This document shows, one piece after another, positions 13,567 to 22,659 of a DNA stretch of 64,000 nt (its first letter is position 1; each line of letters starts with the position of its first letter). A program made the position numbers and the translations under genes. The notes below the pieces were generated by a model. It saw only the letters and a list, made by a program, of their open reading frames with translations, had not been told where the DNA came from and did no database searches. The DNA comes from Hymenobacter crusticola (lineage in GTDB: Bacteria; Bacteroidota; Bacteroidia; Cytophagales; Hymenobacteraceae): contig NZ_MTSE01000004.1 in assembly GCF_002154225.1 (NCBI RefSeq), positions 485,140-549,139 of the forward strand, read 5' to 3'.

Positions 13567-15903
13567 CTATTGCACAGCGTTGCGTGGGTCAAGCGTGGGC
13601 TTCATTTCGTAATCATGCGGGGGTTGAGCGCCGGCTAGGTTCTGCACGAAGTAGTCCCAGCGGCGGCGCGTCATGTAGGGCGAGTAGGCGCCGTAGCCGT
13701 GTTGGGCGTTCGGAAACACCACTAGGTCGTAGCTCTTATTCGCCTTCGTGAGGGCCTCGACTACTAGCATCGTATTGTAGGGCGGCACGTTGTCGTCCAT
13801 CAGGCCGTGGGCTAGCATCAGTTTGCCTTTGAGGTTCTTGGCGAACGTGGCGTTGGCCTGGTTGTCGTAGTTGGTAGTACCGTCGGCGTTGGTTTTGAGT
13901 AGGCCAATGTAGCGCTCAGCCCAGTCGTCTTCGTAATTGCGGTTTTCGTGGTTGCCCGATTCCGAAATGCCTACTTTGAAAAAATCCGGGTAGCGGAACA
14001 TGGCCGCCGCCGTAGCGTAGCCGCCACCCGAGTGCCCCCAGATGCCCACCCGTTCTAGATCAATGTACGGGTACTTTTGCGCCAGCTGCCGCATGCCGGT
14101 CACCTGGTCCGACAGCGTATTTTCGGCCATATTGCCGTAGCAGACGTCGTGGTAGCTCTTGGAACGCAGCGGGTTACAGCTGCCTTCAATCACCACCACT
14201 ACGAAACCTAGCTCAGCTAGCGCCTGGTGGTCGCCCCGCGCCGCCGAAAACGACCAGCTGCCCACGCCGCCACCTTGCGGACCGGGGTAGATGTAGTTGA
14301 TAATCGGGTACTTCTTGGCAGGGTCCAGCGTCGTGGGCGTGAACATCAGGCCGTAAAGGTCATTCTTGCCGTCCTGGTCTTTCACCATGATGGGCGTGGG
14401 GGCCTTCCAACCGGTAGCCGTAAGGCGCGAAATATCGGTTTTCTCTAAGGTCGAAATGAGCTTGCCGTCGGCCCCGCGCAGCACCGTCGCGCCTGGCTTG
14501 TCGGGCTGCGAATAGGTGTCGATAAAGTAGCGGCCCGAGGGCGCCAGCGTGACCTGATGGTTACCGGCTTCGGGCGTGAGCAAGGTTAGATTCTTGCCGT
14601 CCAGCCCGATGCGGTAAAGGTGAGTGAAGTAGGGGTTGCCCGCCTCGCGCCCATCGGCCAGGAAGTAGAGCTGGCGTTTCGCCTCATCCACTTTTAGCAG
14701 CTGCGTCACCACAAAGTTGCCCTTCGTGATCTGGTTTTTTACTTTGCCGGTGCCAGCGTCGTAGAGGTACAAGTGGCCCCAGTTATCGCGCTCCGAGTAC
14801 CAAATAACCTCCTTGGTCTTGGGCAAATAGCGCCAGTTGATAGCATGCTGGCCCGATTCGTACTGCGTTGCCACGGTTTCTTCAAACACTTCGCGCACTG
14901 CGCCGGTGGTAGCATCAGCCACGCGCAGCTTCTCCTGCTTGTGGTCGCGCGAAGTGGACACGAAGGCTAGCTGCTTGGCGTCGGGGCTCCAATCTACGTC
15001 GTCGAAGGTGCCGCTGCTCGAAATGTCGTCCGACAGCGAGCCGCGGTGCGGGTCGGGCGCTACTTGCAGGCGCACCACTTTCGGGCTGTTTACTTCCACA
15101 ATCACCCGCTCGATCATCGCAATATCCTTGTCGCCGGGCAGCGGGTACTTCCAGGCTTCCAGTTTGGGGTGGCCCACGTTGGTGGTCACCAGATACATGT
15201 CGCCTACGGCGCGCTGGTCTTGCCGGAAGGTGGCGATTTTGCGCGAATCGGGCGACCAGCGCAGCACCGGCGCGTCGCTGTGCGTCCAGCCGGCGTTATC
15301 GGTGGCGTAGCCGTAGTCCTTAATGCCGTCGGTGGTGAGCTGCGTGGTTTGGTCGGTTTTTGTGTTGCGCACCCACAGGTTGTAGTCCTTGATGTAGGCG
15401 GCAAACTGGCCATCGGGGGAAACTACCTCGTTGCGAGCGTTGGGGTTGGGCTTGGTGGCCGGCGTGGCATCAGGGCTCAGCTGCCCACTACCTAGGTCAT
15501 ACTTCCAGCTCTTGCCGCTGGCTACAAAGGAAATCGACTTTCCATCGGGCGAAAACGTGAGGTCCCGAAACGGCAACCGGTTGGCCTCGTAGGTTTTGCC
15601 GCTGGCCGTGGAAAGCGCGGCGGCTAGCTTGGTGTGGTCGAAGGCGGCGGTGCGAGTTTTGCGGGCTGGGTCCACCAGCACGTATTCGCTTCCCTTGGCC
15701 GTCATGACGCGGTACCAGAACCGATCATTGGCCAACCAGTGGGGCTGGCCGGCGCTACCGTCGATCAGCGGCTGGGTGTTGTAGCCCATAAACCGCTCGG
15801 CGCGGGCATAATCCTGCTCGGTGAGGACAGGGCGCTGCTGAGCCATCACGGCTTCTGAAACGGAAAAAGCCGCCGCCGTGAGGGCCAGTAAATACTTGTG
15901 CAT
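13567..15903 (-). CDS. S9 family peptidase, dipeptidyl-peptidase IV type
   Basis: The 778-aa exported serine peptidase has a signal peptide (MHKYLLALTAAAFSVSEAVMAQ), a beta-propeller of repeated blades with SPDGK/SPDSRK motifs (about 100-500) and a C-terminal alpha/beta-hydrolase domain. The nucleophile motif is GHSGGGYA (near residue 625), and the catalytic His lies in NAQHGYGAY. It should cleave dipeptides, often after proline, from periplasmic peptides. It is divergent from the DUF2807 gene at 16277. A second S9 peptidase lies at 17182-19224. Confidence 0.92.
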   Translation of the reverse strand: MHKYLLALTAAAFSVSEAVMAQQRPVLTEQDYARAERFMGYNTQPLIDGSAGQPHWLANDRFWYRVMTAKGSEYVLVDPARKTRTAAFDHTKLAAALSTASGKTYEANRLPFRDLTFSPDGKSISFVASGKSWKYDLGSGQLSPDATPATKPNPNARNEVVSPDGQFAAYIKDYNLWVRNTKTDQTTQLTTDGIKDYGYATDNAGWTHSDAPVLRWSPDSRKIATFRQDQRAVGDMYLVTTNVGHPKLEAWKYPLPGDKDIAMIERVIVEVNSPKVVRLQVAPDPHRGSLSDDISSSGTFDDVDWSPDAKQLAFVSTSRDHKQEKLRVADATTGAVREVFEETVATQYESGQHAINWRYLPKTKEVIWYSERDNWGHLYLYDAGTGKVKNQITKGNFVVTQLLKVDEAKRQLYFLADGREAGNPYFTHLYRIGLDGKNLTLLTPEAGNHQVTLAPSGRYFIDTYSQPDKPGATVLRGADGKLISTLEKTDISRLTATGWKAPTPIMVKDQDGKNDLYGLMFTPTTLDPAKKYPIINYIYPGPQGGGVGSWSFSAARGDHQALAELGFVVVVIEGSCNPLRSKSYHDVCYGNMAENTLSDQVTGMRQLAQKYPYIDLERVGIWGHSGGGYATAAAMFRYPDFFKVGISESGNHENRNYEDDWAERYIGLLKTNADGTTNYDNQANATFAKNLKGKLMLAHGLMDDNVPPYNTMLVVEALTKANKSYDLVVFPNAQHGYGAYSPYMTRRRWDYFVQNLAGAQPPHDYEMKPTLDPRNAVQ

Positions 15904-16276
15904 AGGTTAGGTAAGAAACAGGCTAAAAGCTAGGATGACTGTGCCCGTAAGGTAGTAGGAAATGCGCAACGAGACGTCGTACTTGCGCAACCTAGGTGCT
16001 CAAGTAGCTGCTTCATAATAGAATAGAGTATCAGGAGGTCGGATCCTATTTGCTTCAATTCCCAAAAGGCTGTATTATCAGCTCTGCGCTTGATACTAAG
16101 CTAGGTACGGCGGGTTTTGACCGCCGCGGGTACACTGGTCTGATCACTATTTGAGTGTTTGCTATGCAGCTAGATAAGTTGCTCAGATACGTATTCATCC
16201 CGTTTTGTGAAGCCAGGCAACGGCTAGCCTTTTCCCTGCATCTTACTATCTGAACACCAACTCTAAACCCTTTCCG
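15904..16276. other. Divergent intergenic region
   Basis: This 373-bp spacer separates the S9 peptidase (minus) from the DUF2807 gene (plus), so it should hold both promoters; no consensus box stands out. A small inverted repeat GGCGG/CCGCC lies near 16108-16124. No convincing gene was seen. Confidence 0.4.
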
Positions 16277-16960
16277 ATGAAAACGACGACTGCTCTCCAA
16301 CTCTGCGCCCTGACCTTGAGCCTAGGTCTGATTTCCTGCTCGGCTTCCGCCCAGGAAAAGCAAACGCGCCAAACCGGCGATTTTCGCGCAATTAAGGCGA
16401 GCGGCGCGGTCAACATTATCTTAAAGCAAGGGGCAACTACCTCGGTGGTGCTGGAGTCAGGAAGTGATGATGTGTTAAAATATATCCGCACGGAAGTGGA
16501 AAATGGGGTGCTGCGAATCTACCGCGACAAAGACGGTGGAGGGCTCCGCACTTGGCTGCCTACCAAAGACAATAAAATAGTGGCCTACATCACCACGCCC
16601 CAACTGACTGGCTTAGAGCTAAGTGGCGCTACTGATGTAAAAAGCGAATCGATTTTCTCCGCCAATACCTTTACCATCAAAGCCAGCGGCGCCAGCGACG
16701 TAACCCTCGGTGTGAAAGCTACTACCCTCAGCGTGGAAGCCAGCGGCGCCAGCGACATCCGCCTTAACGGCCAAGTAGAGAGCCAGCAGGTGCACATCAG
16801 CGGCAGCAGCGACTATCGCGCCTCCGAGTTGCTGAGCAAGCGCGCCACGGTAGAAGCCAGCGGCGCCAGCGACGCATACGTGTCGGCCGAAAGCCTGTCG
16901 TCGCACGCCTCTGGGGCGAGTGATGTGCATAATAAAAGCAAGTCGGTAGGAGTACGTTAA
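16277..16960 (+). CDS. DUF2807 (head GIN domain) exported protein
   Basis: The 227-aa protein starts with a signal peptide ending in a lipobox-like LISCSASAQ. Its body is a right-handed beta-helix-like repeat: EASGASD or a close variant (LSGATD, ISGSSD) recurs about every 19 residues from residue 115. Gly/Ser/Asp turns at regular spacing are typical of DUF2807. At DNA level an identical 18-bp block recurs at 16682, 16739 and 16858. Function is unknown; the family is believed to be surface or periplasmic. A strong terminator follows at 16989-17023. Confidence 0.85.
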   Translation: MKTTTALQLCALTLSLGLISCSASAQEKQTRQTGDFRAIKASGAVNIILKQGATTSVVLESGSDDVLKYIRTEVENGVLRIYRDKDGGGLRTWLPTKDNKIVAYITTPQLTGLELSGATDVKSESIFSANTFTIKASGASDVTLGVKATTLSVEASGASDIRLNGQVESQQVHISGSSDYRASELLSKRATVEASGASDAYVSAESLSSHASGASDVHNKSKSVGVR

Positions 16961-16988
16961 GTTGTTAGCTGCTTCAATCTAGGTTCAT

Positions 16989-17023
16989 AAAAAAGCCTCA
17001 TCCAGTTCTGGATGAGGCTTTTT
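16989..17023 (+). terminator. Terminator after the DUF2807 gene
   Basis: AAAAAGCCTCATCCAG and CTGGATGAGGCTTTTT form a perfect stem closed by TT. It sits 30 bp after the stop codon. Confidence 0.85.
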
Positions 17024-17049
17024 GCTTAGTTGTCAACTAAAAGTTGGAA

Positions 17050-17152
17050 GACCGTCATGCTGCGCTGGTCGAAGCATCTCTCCCGCTTCGTTGTGTTAAC
17101 ATCAGAATTACCACTGCGGTAGAGATGCTTCGACAAGCTCAGCATGACGGTC
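17050..17152. repeat. Long two-part inverted repeat (MITE/REP-like)
   Basis: GACCGTCATGCTG (17050-17062) pairs with CAGCATGACGGTC (17140-17152), and GTCGAAGCATCTCT (17068-17081) with AGAGATGCTTCGAC (17121-17134). The element fills the space between two convergent genes. My recollection is that sequences of this type are dispersed in many Bacteroidota genomes; copy number cannot be judged from one window. Confidence 0.7.
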
Positions 17153-17181
17153 TGGTGAGCTCACTAACAATGCTCACTAAG

Positions 17182-19224
17182 TTATTTCATCTCCATAGTA
17201 GCAGTTCCTACTTTTTTAAGCGTCACCGTTTTGGGGTCGACGGTGATTTCGCCTAGGCGCTTGGCAACAGCAGGTGTCATGCTTTCCTGGTAGCGACCAT
17301 GCAAGTAGCCCGAAAGGAACTTCTCGGAGGCAGCAATCATAGCTAGGTTGTTTACGGGGCGGGCAAAGCCGTGGCCTTCGTCGGGGGCTAGGATGTATTG
17401 CACGGGGTAGTTCCGGTCGCGCAGGGCTACCACGATTTGGTCGGCTTCGACCTTGTTGACGCGCGGGTCGTTGGCGCCTTGCACCACCATCAGCGGCGTC
17501 TTAATCTTGTCGGCGGAGTTTAAGGGCGATTGGCGGAACATCTGCGCTTTGCCAGCTTCCGTATTGGGGTCGCCCATGCGGGCGTACATCTGCTTGCGGC
17601 CCGCTTCCCAGTAGGGCGGAATGGCGTTGAGCAGCGTGACTAGGTTGGAAGGCGCCACAATAGCCACCGCCGCCGCATACACGTCGGGCGTGAAGGCCAC
17701 GCCGGCTAGGGTTGCGTAGCCACCGTACGAACCGCCCATGATACCCACGCGCTTGGGGTCGGCAATGCCCTGCTCTTCCAGATATTTTACGCCCCAGGTG
17801 AGGTCGTCCTGCATTTTCTGGCCCCACTCGTTGTTGCCCGCTTCCAGAAACTTCTTGCCGTAGCCCGTGGAGGCGCGGAAGTTCGGCGACAGTACAGCGT
17901 AGCCGCGGTTAGCTAGGAACTGATGGTAGGCATTGAAACCGTACATGTCGCGTGCCCACGGGCCGCCGTGCGGGAAAATAACCACCGGTAAGTTCTTCGG
18001 ATCGACGCCTTTAGGCAAGGTCAGATACGCCGGGATTTCCAAGCCATCCGATGATTTGTAGCGCACCACCTGCATGGGAGCTAGGTCCGCGACGGGCAGC
18101 TTGGGGCGGGTTTCGTACTGTTTGGTAAGCTGTTTCGTTTGGCGGTCGAAGAGGTAAGCCACACTCGGGTGCGTAGCATCGGTAGCCGACAGTAGCCACA
18201 GGCGCTCATCGGTGGTGTGCGACACGGGGTACACATCGAGATTCGGCAGCTTGGCCGCGACGGTTTTGAAGTCCTGCTCAAACGTCTTGTCCAGCCACAC
18301 GCGGCGCATCCGGTCGTCGTTGTAATCCACGAGAACGGGCTCGTGCGTTTTCTCCGAAATTTCCAGCGCCCCCACATCCACGCGGTGCTGCGGATCAGCG
18401 GCGAACAGTTTTTCCTGGCTCGTGGCGGGGGCCATCAGCACAATTTCCGAGAGGTTGCGGTCGGCGCCCTTGTTGGTGGTCAGGTAAACGTGCTGATTAT
18501 CTTTGGCAAAGCCAACGACTTCGCTGTCCTCATCGAGAGAGGTTTTGTAGAATGGCGTCATCTGGTCGCCGTTCACGCGCAGCCACTCGTAGCTGCCGTC
18601 GGCGTTCGCGCGAGCGGCGAGGCGGAGTTGGTCGTTCCAGTCGAAAGTCCAGCTCGAAATGCGGTCGGTATTCTTGCGCACCAGCGTCTTCGCGCCGGTA
18701 GCTAGGTTCAGTTTGTAGAGGTCGTGCCACGCTTTGTCGCGGTCGTTGAGGCCGATGTAGAGCGTGTTGGGGTCGGTAAGGGGCACGTTATAAATTTCCA
18801 CGCGCACGCCTTTGAGGCCCGTCAGGTCGCGGGCAGCAGGCACTTCTTGGCCGGCAGCCCGCTTTTCAGCGGGGTTCACGGCGTAGATATTAAAGTTTTC
18901 GTCGCCGCCTTTATCCTGCACATAAAGCAGATACTTGCCGTCGCGGCTCCAGAAGTAGTTGCGTACGGGCCGGCTCTGGTCGTTGGTCATGGGCCTAGCT
19001 TTGTCGAACGGCTCCTTCAGGCCTTTCACCCAAATGTTGCGGGTACCTTTGTAGGGCTTAATGAAGGACAGAAACTTGCCATCGGGCGAAAGCTGACCGC
19101 CCGAAATCTCTGGGTCGCCGAAGAGTAACTCCCGATCAATGAGTGGCGGCAAGCCCTTTTGGGCCGACACCACCAACGGTAGCAAGGCCAAAAGCAGGCA
19201 AAGAATAGTAGTTGATTTTTTCAT
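17182..19224 (-). CDS. S9 family peptidase, prolyl-oligopeptidase/acylaminoacyl-peptidase type
   Basis: The 680-aa exported enzyme has a signal peptide (MKKSTTILCLLLALLPLVVSAQ), a propeller domain with SPDGKFLSF and SRDGKYLLY repeats (about 45-400) and a catalytic domain with FPHGGPW, GGSYGGYATLAG (nucleophile Ser near residue 498), QGANDPRV and DEGHGFA (catalytic Asp and His). It cleaves short peptides in the periplasm. It is not closely similar to the peptidase at 13567-15903. Confidence 0.92.
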   Translation of the reverse strand: MKKSTTILCLLLALLPLVVSAQKGLPPLIDRELLFGDPEISGGQLSPDGKFLSFIKPYKGTRNIWVKGLKEPFDKARPMTNDQSRPVRNYFWSRDGKYLLYVQDKGGDENFNIYAVNPAEKRAAGQEVPAARDLTGLKGVRVEIYNVPLTDPNTLYIGLNDRDKAWHDLYKLNLATGAKTLVRKNTDRISSWTFDWNDQLRLAARANADGSYEWLRVNGDQMTPFYKTSLDEDSEVVGFAKDNQHVYLTTNKGADRNLSEIVLMAPATSQEKLFAADPQHRVDVGALEISEKTHEPVLVDYNDDRMRRVWLDKTFEQDFKTVAAKLPNLDVYPVSHTTDERLWLLSATDATHPSVAYLFDRQTKQLTKQYETRPKLPVADLAPMQVVRYKSSDGLEIPAYLTLPKGVDPKNLPVVIFPHGGPWARDMYGFNAYHQFLANRGYAVLSPNFRASTGYGKKFLEAGNNEWGQKMQDDLTWGVKYLEEQGIADPKRVGIMGGSYGGYATLAGVAFTPDVYAAAVAIVAPSNLVTLLNAIPPYWEAGRKQMYARMGDPNTEAGKAQMFRQSPLNSADKIKTPLMVVQGANDPRVNKVEADQIVVALRDRNYPVQYILAPDEGHGFARPVNNLAMIAASEKFLSGYLHGRYQESMTPAVAKRLGEITVDPKTVTLKKVGTATMEMK

Positions 19225-19401
19225 CAGCGGGCTAGGTAAGCTTATGGTTTGAAGGAAGTTGTAAAGAGTGAATAAGTACAGGTATAACTAGGTTAAATTC
19301 AAATTTTTAGCTAAATATTTAAAAGCTAAAGCAGGACAATGCCGCACTTAGCTCCAGCTTAGCACTACTGGTACTTATGCGTTACTTCTGAGTGGCAGAC
19401 G

Positions 19402-19409
19402 TACCTTTG
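19402..19409 (+). promoter_or_regulatory. -7 box immediately before dnaG
   Basis: TACCTTTG matches TAnnTTTG and ends only 4 nt before the ATG. A start site at the usual distance would fall at or inside the first codons, implying a leaderless or very short-leader mRNA, or an upstream promoter. No TTG sits at the right -33 distance. Confidence 0.35.
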
Positions 19410-19413
19410 TTGT

Positions 19414-21471
19414 ATGGCCCGCATCCCCAAAGAAACCGTTGATCAAATCATACACCTCGCCGACATTGTGGAGGTGGTAGGCGACTTCGTGACGCTGAAG
19501 CGCAAAGGCCAGAATATGTGGGCTTGTTGCCCGTTTCACCACGAAAAGTCGCCGTCGTTTTCGGTGGCGCCGGCTAAGGGACTGTACAAGTGCTTTGGCT
19601 GCGGCAAGGCGGGCGGTGTGATTCAGTTCATTATGGACATCGAGGGCACCAGCTACGTGGAGGCCCTGAAGTACCTAGCCAAGAAGTACGGCGTTGAGAT
19701 TCAAGAAGAAGAGAAAACGCCAGAGGAGCAGCTCATTCAGAACGATAAGGATTCGCAGTACATCGTTTCGAACTGGGCCAAAGACCACTACCACAAGCTG
19801 CTCACCGACACCGACGAAGGCCAGAGCATCGGCCTAAGCTATCTGCGCCAGCGCGGCCTGAACCAGCAGACCATCAAGACCTTCGAGCTAGGCTACTCGC
19901 TCGACCAGTGGGACGACCTATTGAAGTCGGCGGAGAAAGCCGGCTTTGAGCGCAAGTACCTGGAAAAGACGGGTCTGGCCATTGAGCGCAAAGACGACCA
20001 AGGCAAAGACACCGGCCGCCGCTACGACCGATTCCGGGGCCGGGTAATGTTCCCGATTCACAACATTTCGGGCCGCGTGATTGGCTTCGGGGCGCGCACG
20101 CTCAAGGCCAACGACAAGAGCGCCAAGTACCTAAACTCACCCGAATCGGACATCTACCACAAGTCCGACGTGCTGTATGGCTTGTACCAAGCTAGGCAGG
20201 CCATTCGCAACGAGGAAGTGTGCTACCTGGTGGAAGGCTACCTCGACGTGCTGAGCTTGCACCAGGGCGGCATTCGCAACGTGGTGGCTTCGTCGGGTAC
20301 CTCGCTCACGGAGAGTCAGATCCGCCTAATCGGGCGCTACACCGACAACGTGACGGTGCTCTACGACGGCGACGCGGCGGGCATTCGGGCCTCGTTGCGC
20401 GGCATCGACTTGATTCTGGAAGGCGGCCTGAACGTGCGCGTCGTGCTGTTTCCCGACGGCGACGACCCCGACAGCTACATCCGCAAAGTCGGCGACCAGC
20501 GCTTTAAGGAGTATCTGGATAGCAGTAGCCAGGACTTTATTAGCTTCAAAACGAACCTGGTAGCCAAGGAAGCCGCCCACGACCCGGTGAAGAAGGCCGA
20601 GGCCATCCGTGAGGTGCTGCAAAGCATTGCCAAGGTGCCCGACCCGATCAAGCGGCAGGTGTTTTTGCAGCAAACCAGCGGCACCTTCGGCATTGATGAG
20701 CAAGTGCTCATTACGGAGTATAACAAGCTAGTAAAGAACTCGTCGGGCAAAGCAGCGGGCGGAACGCCGCCTAGCAGTAGCAATACGGCGGCAAGACCAG
20801 CATCGTCGCCAGCGCCTACCCGAGGCCCGCAGTTCCAACCCGAACTCAGCCCCGAGGATGAAGCCGCTATGTACGGCGCTACCGAGGAGCTGTTCGGTCC
20901 ATCAGCGGCTGATGCTACAGCTGCCGACCCGGACGCCGAGCCGGTGCCCGACGTGCTGCAAGCCTGCGAACGGGAAGTAGTGCGCTTGCTGCTGCTCTAC
21001 GCCGCGCAGCCCTTGGCCGAAGACATCAGCGTGGCGCAGTACCTGTTTAGCCAGCTAGATGAAACACCCATCCGCACGCCCATCTACGCCGACATGCTGC
21101 ACTTGTGCCGCCAAGAAATGGAGCAAGGCCGCTGGCCCGAGGTGCGCACGTTCATCCAGCATGGCCGCGGCGACATTCGGAGCTTGGTCAGCGACCTAGC
21201 TACCGAAAAGTACGAGTTGAGCCCCAATTGGAGCACCCACCAGATCTACGTGCCGCGTGAGCTAGATCAGCTCCAGCAAGCCTGCGACAACGCCATCTTG
21301 CGCCTAAACAAAGTAAACGTGCAGCGTGAGCTATCGGCCCGCCTGGATTCTCTGCGCGAGCCCCTCGACGAGGAAACCCTCATGGAAACGCTGCACGCCG
21401 TGAAGCTGCTCAAGCAGATGGACGACCAACTCGGTAACATGCTGGGCACGGTGATTCCGAGAGGAGCCTAA
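19414..21471 (+). CDS. dnaG: DNA primase
   Basis: The 685-aa protein has an N-terminal zinc finger (CCPFHHEKSPSFSV then YKCFGCGKAGG, about 38-66), the DnaG core and TOPRIM domain (YLVEGYLDVLSLHQGG with the metal-binding Glu, VLYDGDAAG, DGDDPDSYIRK, about 260-370), a Pro/Ser/Ala-rich linker (about 450-480) and a C-terminal helical helicase-interaction region. It synthesises RNA primers at replication forks. It is not in the sigma factor macrodomain order seen in proteobacteria; a potassium-channel gene follows after 74 bp. Confidence 0.96.
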   Translation: MARIPKETVDQIIHLADIVEVVGDFVTLKRKGQNMWACCPFHHEKSPSFSVAPAKGLYKCFGCGKAGGVIQFIMDIEGTSYVEALKYLAKKYGVEIQEEEKTPEEQLIQNDKDSQYIVSNWAKDHYHKLLTDTDEGQSIGLSYLRQRGLNQQTIKTFELGYSLDQWDDLLKSAEKAGFERKYLEKTGLAIERKDDQGKDTGRRYDRFRGRVMFPIHNISGRVIGFGARTLKANDKSAKYLNSPESDIYHKSDVLYGLYQARQAIRNEEVCYLVEGYLDVLSLHQGGIRNVVASSGTSLTESQIRLIGRYTDNVTVLYDGDAAGIRASLRGIDLILEGGLNVRVVLFPDGDDPDSYIRKVGDQRFKEYLDSSSQDFISFKTNLVAKEAAHDPVKKAEAIREVLQSIAKVPDPIKRQVFLQQTSGTFGIDEQVLITEYNKLVKNSSGKAAGGTPPSSSNTAARPASSPAPTRGPQFQPELSPEDEAAMYGATEELFGPSAADATAADPDAEPVPDVLQACEREVVRLLLLYAAQPLAEDISVAQYLFSQLDETPIRTPIYADMLHLCRQEMEQGRWPEVRTFIQHGRGDIRSLVSDLATEKYELSPNWSTHQIYVPRELDQLQQACDNAILRLNKVNVQRELSARLDSLREPLDEETLMETLHAVKLLKQMDDQLGNMLGTVIPRGA

Positions 21472-21545
21472 CGCCTCGTTCAAGCTAGCTTTGCTATTGA
21501 AAACTAGAGCTAAAGCTCACTCTGCTTTCATACCCCTCTAAACCC

Positions 21546-22568
21546 ATGTGGAAGCGTGCTGCCGCTTTGAACCGCTTTATGGTGTCGTTGGTGCTGGCGT
21601 TGGCTAGCCTCACCATCGGTGTCATTGGCTTCATGCTGATTGAGCACTACAGCCTGCTCGACGCCTTTTACATGACCATTACCACCGTCTCGACGGTGGG
21701 GTATGGCGAGCTGCACCCGTTTTCGCCGGCGGGGCGGCTGTTCGTGTCGGTGTACATCTTCTTCAACCTGGTTTTTATTGCCTATTTGATTTCGCAGCTC
21801 ACCACGTATATCTTCAACGGGGAGCTGCGCACGCTATTCAACATGTACCGAACCGACCAGGAAATCAGAAGCTTTAAAGACCACGTAATTGTGTGCGGCT
21901 TCGGTCGCAATGGCAGCAAAGCCTACGCTGAGCTGCTAGCCAACGGGGCGCGCGTAGTGGTGGTGGAGCAAAACCAGGAACTGCTGCGCGCAGCTACCGA
22001 AAACGGCGCCGGCCCGATTGCCGCTATTTTCGGCGATGCTACCGCCGACGAAACCCTGCTGCAAGCGGGCGTAGAGCGGGCCCGCGCCCTCATCACAGCC
22101 CTGCCCAAAGATGCCGACAACGTATTTGTGGCGCTTACCGCCCGCGGCCTCAACCCGGACCTGAAAATTATTGCCCGGGCTAGCCTCAAAACCAGCGAAA
22201 GCAAGCTGCTACGAGCTGGCGTCGATTCGGTGGTGATGCCGGACGAGATTGGGGGCTCGCACATGGCCAACCTAATTATGCGGCCCGAGGTAATCCGCTT
22301 CCTAGACATGATTAGTGGCCTAGGTCCGAACAAGCTGCGGCTGGAAGAGCTACGTTATCAGGAGTTTCGGCGCGAGTGGCAGGGCCGCAGCATTCGCGAG
22401 CTAGATGTGCGCTCCCGCACCGGCGCAACTATTATTGGGCTGCGTCTGCAAGACGGGGAAGTGCTCGTGAGCCCTAGCGCCGACACCCGCCCCGCACCCG
22501 GCGACGTGCTACTACTGCTCGGCACCGACGACCAAGTGCGGGCCGTGATGCAGCAGTTTCACGTATAG
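21546..22568 (+). CDS. Potassium channel protein with TrkA (RCK) domains
   Basis: The 340-aa protein has two membrane segments (about 12-32 and 67-90) flanking a pore loop with selectivity filter TVGYG (about 52-56). A TrkA-N Rossmann domain follows (VIVCGFGRNGSKAYAEL, about 116-235) and a TrkA-C domain (about 260-340, ending DVLLLLGTDDQ). This is the layout of Kch/MthK-type ligand-gated K+ channels. It is presumably tetrameric in the inner membrane. Confidence 0.92.
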   Translation: MWKRAAALNRFMVSLVLALASLTIGVIGFMLIEHYSLLDAFYMTITTVSTVGYGELHPFSPAGRLFVSVYIFFNLVFIAYLISQLTTYIFNGELRTLFNMYRTDQEIRSFKDHVIVCGFGRNGSKAYAELLANGARVVVVEQNQELLRAATENGAGPIAAIFGDATADETLLQAGVERARALITALPKDADNVFVALTARGLNPDLKIIARASLKTSESKLLRAGVDSVVMPDEIGGSHMANLIMRPEVIRFLDMISGLGPNKLRLEELRYQEFRREWQGRSIRELDVRSRTGATIIGLRLQDGEVLVSPSADTRPAPGDVLLLLGTDDQVRAVMQQFHV

Positions 22569-22577
22569 CCCATGCCA

Positions 22578-22655
22578 ACTGAGTAACGGAGTAACTGAGT
22601 AAGTTTGCCACACGATAATTGCTCGTTACTCCGTTACTCTGTCACTCAGTTACTC
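22578..22655. repeat. GAGTAAC-type inverted repeat, copy 1
   Basis: ACTGAGTAACGGAGTAACTGAG (22578-22599) is mirrored by GTTACTCCGTTACTCTG and CACTCAGTTACTC (22625-22655). The arms are built of 6-8 bp units (GAGTAAC, TGAGTAA). It lies between the channel gene and a glycosyltransferase. Confidence 0.6.
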
Positions 22656-22659
22656 TTTC

